DNA from: Ascidia mentula
Lineage: Eukaryota; Chordata; Ascidiacea; Phlebobranchia; Ascidiidae
Direction: 5' to 3'
Length of the DNA: 64,000 nt
Assembly: GCA_947561715.1 (NCBI GenBank)
Contig: OX387205.1
Location: 11,661,001-11,725,000 of the forward strand
A program made the translations under genes and the position numbers. A model generated the notes under the pieces. That model was not told the DNA's origin. It did not search any database and saw nothing but the letters and a program-made list of their open reading frames with translations. Positions 24,942 through 36,900 of this stretch are shown here, piece by piece (the stretch's first letter is position 1; each line of letters opens with the position of its first letter).

Positions 24942-27900
24942 ATGGCGCGTTTCGCCGAAGAGAACTTCGCCAAGAGAAGGGGGGCCGGAGGAAGGCCCAA
25001 CTTCAATCACCCTGGAGGCGGGGGAAAGCACCGGGGTAAGGGTAGCCAAGGAGGGGGCCCGTTCAAGATGACTTTGGCCCAACAAGCTCGCACGATGTCC
25101 TATTACAATCCTATACCGAAGCAACAGAATTGCATCACTGCCAACCGTTCCCTATTTATTCTTGGTGTGGATAACTCTGTGAGGAAGTTGGCGAAAAGGA
25201 TCATCGAGTGGCCATATCCTTTTAAATTCTCAATGCTTTTTAGACTGCTGTATTTTTTTTAATATCACATATTTAGTTTATGTTGACTGGCGGTTGGAAA
25301 AGCCGAACAGTACGGATAGTTTTTGCCTCATGGTTAAACTGACACGTCAGTTTAAAGTAAAAAAGTGAACTGTAACTGTAAAGAAACGGTGGCGTTAATG
25401 TTGCTTCGTTTTAAAGCTGAAGGAAAGAAGAAATAGTGAAGACAGTATACTTGCATAAAATGCCTGTGCTGAAATGCATTACGAAGTTATAGTTTCATTT
25501 ATAATGCATGCGTACCAAGTGGACGACAGTCGTGGAGTCGATGGAAATATGAGCTCACAGAAATGGAATGATTATTGAGTGCATGGACAGTATTGACGAC
25601 ATAAGGCTTGGGATTAGAATGAAAACAAATCCATTAATCTTGGCGGGTGTTTCTACATAAGTACGACAATAATCAAAAACTACATGTTTCTCAAAATGTC
25701 CTGTGTATAGGAAGCAATACGACCCATAACATAGTTCTAGTTTATGCGTCTTTTTGTCTTCGGCATGTACGGCTCTCTATGAATAGCGCCCTGGGATTAA
25801 GATTATCTTTAACTTCGAAACCCAACACCTCCCAGTAACTTGCAATTAAAATGCGTTTGAAAGTTAAACCAGGTCGACCTCGACCTCTTGGTCATCCTTC
25901 CTTCGATCCGAGCAACTCTCTTCGAGGCCAAGTTCATGAATTATGCAGGACCGTAGGAAATGCGAGACGGGCACAACATTTGCGCAATCGATGCCCTGCA
26001 ACGTCTTGTTGTTTAAACGCGTTGGTTTGTGCGTTCCCACCACGCAAGCATGTGAATTTGACATTATGATGAGGCTATAGGGCGTCAATAGGAATGTGCC
26101 GCCATCTTTGTTGTGATATAACAACAATATGACTTACATTCTGGGTTGACAAGAACTGCGCTGCACCAATAGAAGTACCTTTATGTTTTGGACTATTATG
26201 TTTTCTGAACGGTTAAGAACACGAGTGTAATTACTGACAAATAACCGCCATTAACAAAAATCGTAGACATTAAACCAAAAATATATCGCTTTTATCAAAA
26301 AATATCAAAGCACAACGATATTCCTTAACATTTGGTTTTACTCCTTTCGAATATCTTATTCTGGTCACTATCGTTGCCAACTGCATCGTGCTCGCTTTAG
26401 AAGAACATCTTCCCAAAGGTGACAAAACTCCAAGGACCGTGCAATTGGTGAGACATTTTTTAAGGAAATTTGACCTTCAGGCACAAGAAATAGTGTAGTT
26501 TGCATTCAACCAACGTTACGTCCGCCATGCGGCGAGACTTCTTAACCTAAAATTTAGATGTTGTTTGGTTCGCAAAATTCTGTTTAAAACTAATCTGTTT
26601 TTATTTTTCAGGAACATACTGAGCCTTATTTTTTGTGCATTTTTGTCGTGGAAGCTTTTGTTAAAATCGTTGCCCTTGGTTTCCTCCTTCACAAGGAATC
26701 CTATCTTCGTTACGGCTGGAATATCATGGACTTTATAGTGGTCGTAACCGGGTAAGTTTATACAAGCTATAATGATAATCCTATTTTTGTGTCGTTTGTG
26801 TTCAACAACTTTCAAAATTTTTGTCAAAGTTAGACTTGGAAGTCGTGCTAAAAACGAACCTTTAACGTTGTTTGCAAAATAAACAATTACTAACCCGCGG
26901 GCCGCGCTAACATGAAACTTACAGCAAACCATATTTGTTTTCGGGGTTGTTTTCACTTGTCCTTTGGGAGCGACGGCGCGGTTGTATTTTAAATTTGATT
27001 ACGGAACCGACAATGGCCCTTTTCGTTCGTTCGGCCGAGGCCTAATGTGCCGGAACCACTCTAATGCCCTGTTCCATTTTCCGCAAGGTCGCTACCTTCA
27101 ATCACTGCCGGTAATTCGTTTCGCCCAAAAGCGCAGCACTGCGTTTTGGTAACGTTCCTATGCTTTTAATAATCCATAGTATTCCACCATTGAAGGCAAT
27201 ACACAAGCATTAGCCTTCGTGCTCCAGTCGGCTTTTATTGGGCGATGCATTCTTTATTTGTGTGTCCCGTTCTTTGGCAATGATTTGTCCTTTGGGTCTC
27301 ATCGTAATGCTATTCACAATTGGTGGGCACTCGAACTGCGAAAAGCCTACAACCGGTAATTTTTAAATTATAATTGTTAACTCCAAGCGAAATTATTGAG
27401 ACGAGTGAGTTGGTATTTTGTGCTTGTAGGAGTTGTTTATTTTTTTCCTGCTTGCTTTATTTAACCTGTCATAAATGTGTTGCATAAACAGTATAAAAAC
27501 TTTCCCTGTTTTTTAAAAGTTTTTATGGTGACAGTAGTTACTATTACAGCCTTCCCAAAAATCCCTAATATAGCAGATTTTGACTGTTAATTTTTGGAAC
27601 ACGGGGTGCACTCGAAGATATAACAAACACTAAAGCATATTTAAAATGAATTGATTGGTTTTTGTGCAAGTCGAGAATGTGATGCTTGTGACGAATGTAA
27701 ATGATTTGTCAGGCTTTTTTCCATCCAATATCGCAACGCGTGTAACCAACGACAAACACAACTTGACCACAGCATAAATTAAAACCTTACAAGGTCATGT
27801 GAACACACTTTAATTCAAAGCCCGCGTGACCTTTGCGCAACTGGTCAAAATTGTTTGGCTGCAAACCAGTCTTGCAAAACCGAAGCACACCCGAGGGCCT

Positions 27901-30900
27901 GGTACTAATTGACGAGCTTCTTGCCGAGCCACCTTTTTCATCACGATTTCCCATTAATAATGCATACACCCGCCAAGCTATGCCCCCACAGCAATATTAC
28001 AGCTGTGAAAATGAATTTGAGGCTTCTGGCCCTGTTTGTTATAAGCTTACACTACTCGGACTGCAATATACTCGAACCCCATGCTATTTTGTGTCTTATT
28101 ATTGCAGGTGTGTCACGTACTTTAACGTGTCCCCCACGGGATCGGGATTTCAGACTCTCCGAGCTGTTCGTGTGTTGAGACCGTTGAAGTTGGTGTCCGG
28201 TATTCCAAGTACGTTTGAGCCGCGTTTGTTAATCTACATAATGTACAACGGTCTGTCTAAATTCGACCAGTTTTGTAAATACCTGACCTGTTGAGCAGCT
28301 GAAAAACCGCGGTATTCTTGTTACTTTTTTCTTATCAACAAATGAGATTTGCAGTTTATTGAACAATAAGACGGCTGCCTTACACGCTATCTTCAAACTG
28401 CTGGAAAATAACTTTTTTTTAGGTCAAAATAAATAATTTTCAGCAATCATGACACCATCAGAAAAATAAATTCTCTTTGGACAGGTTTACAAGTCGTTCT
28501 CAAGTCTATTATGAAGGCTATGGTTCCTCTACTGCAGATAGCAGTGTTGCTTCTGTTTTTCATCGTCGTCTGTTCCATTGTGGGCCTTGAATTATATATT
28601 GGAAAATTTCACAAAACTTGCTACAACTATTCAAACAGTAAGATTGAAATGTTTTTGATATTTATAAATTTTTGTTATGAACTCATTTATGCTTGACTTA
28701 CAACATATCCTGTTTGCACAAATCTTTTGAAAAAAAATATAAACAGTAGCCTTGGTGCATGTTGTAAATTTGCTTTTTTGCATTGCTTTTTGAACGTTAT
28801 ATTTCAGCCTAAAAGTTTCATTGTACAAAGGCTATTATCCATCAGCAAACCATATATCATTTGATCTCCTCAGCGTACAAGGCTATGTCGTTTTAACCTT
28901 GTCTATATAAACCCCCATACAAAAGGGATTGTTTGTCTAATCAAAGCAAACACGACTAAGCTATCAGAATCCAAAACCTGTGATTGTTTGCAGACGAAAT
29001 TCACAGCGAAAATCAGATATGCGCTAAAAATGATACGAGTGAAGCACCGCAGGGTTACGCATGCCCCAACGATACTTACTGTGGTGACTGGGAACTCGGC
29101 CCCAATTACGGGATCACCACATTCGACAACATCATCTATTCCATGCTCACAGTATTCCAGTGCATCACCATGGAAGGGTGGACAGATATTCTCTACTTCG
29201 TAAGTCTTTTTACCAGGTTTAAACTTCGTGCTTTGTTGTTGATTTTCTCGGATTGGGAATAAAATGAGACATATAATATAATGATTTTTCGATTCAAACT
29301 CTGCGTTTAGTTGAAAAAAAATCTGCAAACCGGCCTTTTTCACGTGATACATTTTTAACATGTGTGTTATCCAACACAAAAATTTAGACAATACCTTGTT
29401 TGAAGTCCAACATTTCATGTCTTATACGCGTGTAAGTAAACCTTTTTCACAATGAAACTGACAATTCCAAACAGGCAAACGACGCTATCGGAAACTCAAT
29501 CAACTGGGCCTATTTCATGATGCTTATTATAGTCGGCTCCTTCTTTATGTTAAATCTCGTGCTTGGCGTGCTAAGCGGGTAAGTCACCATGTGTGTTGAC
29601 GCGGTGTGGCCTTGCTGATCGTTGTCTTGGTGTTGGTCGTAACTTCAATGAATCAATCAGCACAGCATGGGTTGTACTATAACACTTTGTTCTTGTGACA
29701 ACACTCTGTGTATATGTATGTTGTTGTCGAGTTTCCCGCACCTATAACATACATAGTTTTGTTCACTCGTATCAGATGGTTTCGAGATTTTTTTAGGACA
29801 CGTAAGTTCCTCCACTTCATAACACGACGTTAGCATAGCAGAGATGTCCACAAATTGCGTCGAATTTGCATGGAAAGCGAAAAGACATTGCTTGGCTAAT
29901 GAAATGAAACCATTTTTGCACCAAAAAAGGCGCGGTCATTTGGGTTTAATGCCGCAGCCCTAAGAAATCACTCGTTTCAAAACATATTGACAATGGCTTT
30001 TTTATCATTTGTTGGTATCAGCATTTTTCGAAATCAAGTACTAAACTAATTTACCGCGACTCAAGCTTGCAGAGACTAACCCCGTATAATTCCACCGAAC
30101 CAAGACGCAGTCTCACACATATCAAATTATATAGAAGCAACAAGCAACAAAAAAAACAAGTCTTAACATCATTCCTTACCGTTGCGCGATTTTAGAGTGT
30201 GGACGGTGAAGATGGCACGTGGTTCAACCTTATTCTGACATATCTACACTTTATGTCAATAATCCTGCTCGGTTCATTCGGGTTGCTTAATCTCGTGTTC
30301 GGAATTTTGGCGACGTAAGTTTTTACTTAGCGCTTGGCTGTGACTTAGAGCAGAAGCTTTTCCCTTTTTCTTTCGCACGTAAACTTCGCAAAAAATTTTG
30401 CAAAACAATCCTTTCGGCAAAAATTTCCAGAGGTCTCGAAGATAATCTCAAGAAGCCCGAGCCAATCACGTGGTGTATTGCGCAACCAGTTCATAGTCAC
30501 GTGATACAAAGCTTGTTGAATTTTGTCTGCGGTACAATTCCGTACAAATAATGTCGCATCTCGTTATGTGGAAAATGACGAGCACAATATATCGATTTCC
30601 GTGGTTTGTCCCACGCAATTGGTCACAGGTTTTAACGCTCCTTGGCACCGCTACAGTGAATAATAAATAATGTAAAGTCGCCACGGAAAATTCGCAGCGA
30701 TACGTTTGCTAAAAATAAAAAAAACGTCTTGTACCCATTTCTATTTGTAGAAACTTTGGTGTTTGTGAACTTGACCCATCATACCCCTACAGCAGCAGCA
30801 TGTTAATTCTTTTTAAACTTTAGCTGTTTGTGCCGTTTTGTAATATTTGTTCGTGTACCGACATTTCTCCTATAATTTCTTCCTTCTGCATGTTTCACAA

Positions 30901-33900
30901 CTAACTAATTGCTTTCATTGTAGTAACTTAGCTGTTGTTTGTAAGGTAAATGTTAAGTTTGAAGAGATTTATCGGCTATGAAGGGTATTGGAATGATTGC
31001 AAACGATTTATACAACCGAAAATTATCTTAGCAATTTGAAAGAAAAATATACATGCCATAATTACTAATACCATATATCTTAAATCTGTTTCGACAATGT
31101 TTTTGGCATGATTGGGTGCTTACTAAACCGGAGGCTGTTACGTTTGTATAACTTATAACGTAAATTAAAGAGTACAAACCCTTAAAGCCATGTCGCCTAA
31201 TATAACGATGGGGCATCTCATTTCAACTGTCATTACGATACGTAGCGAGTTCGCCAAGGAACGTGAACGAGTTGAAAATCGACTCGCTTTTCTTAAAGTT
31301 CGAAAGAAGCAACAACTTGACCGGGAGTTGGATGGTTACCTGGAGTGGATGCAGAAAGCAGGTATATATATTCATGTTTCTGGCACCAAATGGTCACAAA
31401 CTGTATCCTGTAAGCTGTTCGGCATTGCCAACCCTTCAGCTGCTTTTTTCGTATTCCCGGTAATGTCCTCGCTAAACAGTAACAACTACAGATATATTCT
31501 CTTCTTTGTAAGTCTTTTCACTAGGTTTAAACTTTGTGCTTATTCGTACGGTTAGGGACCCTATACGTTTTATTCGTATTGTCAAGGTTTGAGGTTTAAT
31601 GTTGTAAATAGTCGAAAAGAAATAAAGTTTAGTTTGATCTTTTATTGACCTTAGTAATACGCACGTCACAAAACCGATCGAGCGTTTCTCCTTTGGGCAT
31701 TTCTTCAATTAAATAAAAACGCGGTATTAAATTATATTGGTCTTTTCTAACAGAGGAGGTGATTCTTGCTGAAGAGGACAGGACTTTCGAAAAATCGGCG
31801 TTAGAAGGTTTGGGTAAACTCTATTATTAATAACAGAAAGACATCCAAATCATGCGTGGTTTTATATTGCAGCTTATCGTCGCAAGGCGGCGCACCGGAG
31901 CCGTGTTGATCTGCTGAATTCTGACAGTAGTTCGTTTTCAGATATATCAAGTAATGTGTTTTTGTAAAAACAACATATATTAGAAAAAAAAAGCTTTTAG
32001 GCCTTATATCTGTTTTATTTTACCTTTATTCCTTGCCTTGTTTTTCTGCTTTGTATTATGCGTTGAATTGTTTTACTCGTTTTCAGGTACGGGTAATCGT
32101 TTTACTCGATCCATTCCAAACACCAAACCCGAAAACTCGTGGATTGTTTGGATCACGAGAAAAGAAAAAAGATTTCGGTAAGTAAACAGTGTTTCCCACA
32201 ACTTTTCATCCAATGAACCCAAAGAATACTTGACATAAACGAATACATTTCGAACGTCGTGCGTTTTAAAAAATACTGATTAGCCCAACTTTTATGCTTG
32301 CGGTTGGACGGTTGAAAAGTGTAATAAGTATTACCGAACATTGGGATTACAGCATCCGACCTCTATAAAAACATAAAGTACAAAAAAGTAACGACTTCTG
32401 AAAAAGGACATATCTTAAATTTACGATATCAAGTTCCTAACAAAATCTACGCACGATACTTTGTCACCATAGTTTTGTCAGTTTTAAGTGAAGCTGAGAT
32501 TACTTTATACACACGAATTGTTGTTGTTGTTTTAGGATCAAATGCCGACATTTGGTAAAGTCTCCCATATTCTACTGGGTGGTGTTGTGTCTGGTTTTGC
32601 TTAACACCGCTTTCCTATCGAGCGTCCACTACCAACAACCACAGTGGTGGGAAGACTTTCTCTGTAAGACGAAAGTTTGTGACACAACCTGGGAGCCGCT
32701 TCTCATACAAATGTTGTTGCTTGTTGCAGATTACGCCGAATTCGTTTTTCTTGGGCTTTTTTCGGCCGAGATCATGATCAAGATTTACGGTCTTGGACCG
32801 AGAACTTACTTTCGTTCTTCCTTCAACATATTTGATTTTGCTGTAGGTTTGAGTAGTTTGGCTGTGTGTACATTTCATTACATTAGTTTGTCGACTACCG
32901 TGAGTTGAAGTGGCTTGTTAGATTTGGAACTTGTCACAAGGATCGACGCTGTATAAGCATTAAAAATCCTCTTTCGCTTTGGCCACCAGACAAAATCGTT
33001 GTCTCGGACTGGGCGTCATTATTTGGAAAACAATTAAATTCGGATTTGATTCCTGAAAAGGCACTTCCAAGCCATTGTTGTACATGAACTGTACCTTTCA
33101 GTTGCGTCTCAATTTCTTCTTCATATTCCATTGCATTTACTATTCATGCACTAATGTTTACACCTGTAAGGTATAAGTTTCACGACATGTATTGTGTGAC
33201 AGGTGATTATGGCTTCAATATTTGAGATCATCTGGTCGGTGTTGAGACCAAAAGCGTCGTTCGGCATCAGCGTTCTCAGAGCCTTACGTCTTCTTCGTAT
33301 TTTCAAATTCACAAGGTGCAACATTTTCTGTTAAAACGCCATCAAGTTGTTAATGTTTGACCAAGACGTTACTGGGTTTTGTGTGAAGATATATTATAAA
33401 TACTGCTGATTTTTCATTTATTGCTGGCATTTATCGAAAAGTCTGGTTTAAATAATCTTGGTCTTTAGTGCTTGGTCGGGGTTGCGCAACCTCGTGGTGT
33501 CGCTCATGAGCTCCCTCAGATCGATCGTCTCCCTTATATTCCTTCTTTTCCTCTTTCTCGTCGTCTTCGCTCTGCTTGGGATGCAGATATTTGGCGGACA
33601 GTAAGTTATTCTTCTTGTTGCTGTTAGTGTTAAATTAGAACTGTGAAATGAGAAATTAAATGCCATATAGGATATCGATTGATGCAAAAATACTACAATT
33701 GGCAAACATACAAAGATGTGTAATGGAAATTAAAACAACGACCGTTCTACAGAAAGCAATATCACAAACATCCTTTTCACATTCAGACCAAATCATTAAT
33801 ATAATATAACAATAAACCTACTGCTCGTTACTTGCAAGCACGTAATAAGCTTGCTCCAGGTGTATGCGCACGTCATTGGCATTGACACCATCCCTGTCAC

Positions 33901-36900
33901 TCAACGAATACAATGGGTTTACGTCAGAATTGATTGCTTGGCTGTCGTAGAGGCAAGTGATCGATTGGTTGATAAAAGGGGCACAGGAGACACTTGGAAC
34001 CTTTTGAATAATTCACATATCTTCGTTCTTCGTCACAATGGTGCTTTGTGACGTCACATATGTTTTGCACTTCAGGTTCAGCTTCCCCGAAGGAAAACCG
34101 AATTCAAATTTCGACTCGTTTCCCAGTGCCATTCTCACCGTGTTTCAGGTGCGGTAAATGCTGGCGTATGTGATTGTGGGTTTAGGATTAATATTATTTT
34201 TACAATTACTGCGCACTACGTAAATTTCTTTCTCGTCAAAATTTAGACTTCGGGAGTCCGCAATAATTTTTCCCCGTTTCTACAGATTTTGACAGGCGAG
34301 GATTGGAACGTTGTCATGTATTACGGTGTTCGTGCAACCGGAGGCGTGAACGGGGGAGGTCTGCCCTGGTCGCTCTATTTCGTCTTTCTCGTTCTTTTTG
34401 GAAACTGTATCCTTTAATTTTATTTGAAATATTTAATATGTAGTGTATAACGTTTGCTAATGCTGTCAGGCGTGTTATAGCTTTTTCGGCGAAAGACATA
34501 AAATTACATAAAAAACGTACCTGCAAAAAGTAATATACCCTTATTTTTGCACGTTTGTGCTCTTTTCATTACCCTGTTTTGTTGTAGACTCAACCTCAAA
34601 GTTTTAGCTTGAATTGTTTCACCCAAATTGATTGTTTATTGTAATCGCAAAATGGGTATAAGAAGTAATGATTTAGGCCCAGCACTTGTAAGAGTAAAGC
34701 GATTTTGTACCCCAGTATGGCTGAGGGTAAAAACACTTCCGACAGTCTGGGGTTAAGAAACTTTAAATTTCAAGAACGCAACAGTATGACCTTCCTTATC
34801 TGTGAACAAAACAGACACGCTTTTAAACGTGTTCTTGGCTATCGCGGTGGACAACCTTGCAAATGCCCAGGAATTGTCCAAAGATGAGGAGGACGAGAAA
34901 GACTCGAAGGAAGCGAAAAAGGCGTTGCGTGTTGCTCGCGAGATGGAGCCAGTGAGCCCAGGCTCGATGGAAAACCTGCGCCTTCAAGTGTAAGCGAAAC
35001 ACCTTTAATAGTGTAACTGCTCATAAAGTTCTGTGAGAGTGAATGTAATGGACTGATATCTGTGTATCTGGATTTAAACAGCGTAATTTGTGAGTGGTTC
35101 CAAATTATACTTTCATCAGGAAGTCAATATTTTGTTTACCTTTAAATGCGGCGACACTGTATCTGTGCGCTTTGCAACTTGTCCCCGTGTTGGAAAATTT
35201 AGTCAAGCTTTTCTGTTTTTCTGTGAATTTACAAATTTTCAGCTGAAAAAACAGATAATATTCGAGACAAGCTGACAAAAACGGATCTAATTTCCCTGTC
35301 TTATCACAAACTCGCTTGTTACGTCACAGTGACATGAACAAAGGCAGCCAACGTTCGCGTGGAGTGTGGGAAAGACGACAGACTGAAATTAGGAAGCAGA
35401 GAAATTCCATAAAGAGAAATGGCAACGGAATGTCAGGGAGTGACAACGACAGCGATGATGATCTCTATGTTCCGGGCGAAAGACGCAGCGGAAAATATTT
35501 CGACATTTCCGGGAGCGCGAGAGAGGATTCGAGCGAAGCGAACTTGAACAAGAACGTGGGTTGCGCTGATAATAATTTTCTTATTAAAGGCGCGACATAC
35601 GTTGTTTTTTTTATTGCTTTTACTGTTAAACTGGCGTGCACTGGCTTTATAAACATGTCAAACGCGTTTTTGCATTAAAAATGGATAGTCATTTGCTCAT
35701 TTCTGTGGCAATGACTATATTGTTAGCAATCTTGTTAAAATTTGTTATGTTAAAAGTATTTGCTAAAAAAATCGTGACATGCAAGTCGACTCTGTGGCTA
35801 AGTTTTTTAGTGGTAAACCACGACGGTCGTGATTTATATTATAAAGTCCAAAACCGGCAAAAATTTGAAAGTGAACTTCTTATTTCCAGGCTGAAAACAG
35901 CGAACACTCCAGCCCAACTCGACAAGCTTCCGAAGAAGAAACAAACAATCAAAATGCAACATTGTGAGTGAATTTAAAATTGACATTTCAATAGCCCGTT
36001 CGTGGTTTTAGGCATGAAGCAAATTCAAAGCCGTCAGACTTAGTTGGAGTCATGGCCTGAAATGAACAGCATTTACAAGTTTATAACGATTTATGTGCAT
36101 ACAACATACATTTGTACATATTCAGACCTATAACTGAAAATCACGTCCAACACGGAAGTTTGCGCATGGGAAACTCCCTAACTAGCCACCCTACCGCTGA
36201 CGCAATCAACAACGAGTTCGACCACATCAGCTCCAGACCAGGCAGTCTACGTCCGAGTTTGGGGACTCGCACTAACCCAGGAGCTATGGGTGAGGGTTGG
36301 ATTTCATTCTTGCTGTTTCTGTCACAAAATCGTTCGATGTCGGGAATTGTGAGGGGTTAACACTGTGTGTTAAAAAAGGCACAAATGCAATGAAATACAG
36401 ACAGTGGGCGCCCTACTGCCCACTCCTGTGCTTTTCAGTACGTGATTGCATACATTTTCCATTGCAGAGGAAGGTCACACAGCGACCTCTAGCGAGAGTG
36501 AAGACGACGACGGACCGAAGCCAATCCTTCCATATAGTTCAATGTTCATTTTTAGTTCCGATAATCCGTGAGTTTGATTTTTGAAACAACTTAGCACCCG
36601 CATGCTTTAGCAGCCTAAAAAGAAAACAAGGGCTGTATAACGTGTGCAAAAATCATGATTTAAATTTGTTTATCGTCCAAATACGATTTTAAACCTTTGG
36701 AATGATAATATACGTGTACTCTGTATGTTACTTTCGCTTGTTCGCCTTTCGCCCATTCAACACAAATGATGTGCGTTTTTAAATGAATTAATCTGCTTCT
36801 GGGGAACGTTAATTTTCATGCCTAATTTTTGTCCAGTATCCGTCTCGCCTGTCATTACATCGTCAACTTGCGGTACTTTGAAACAACCATCCTGGTGATT

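Noticed and set aside
32664-32729. Coding insertion of 22 residues in IIS1-S2
   Set aside because: Has donor and acceptor, and its removal restores the conserved FLYYAEF; kept as an intron with possible retention.
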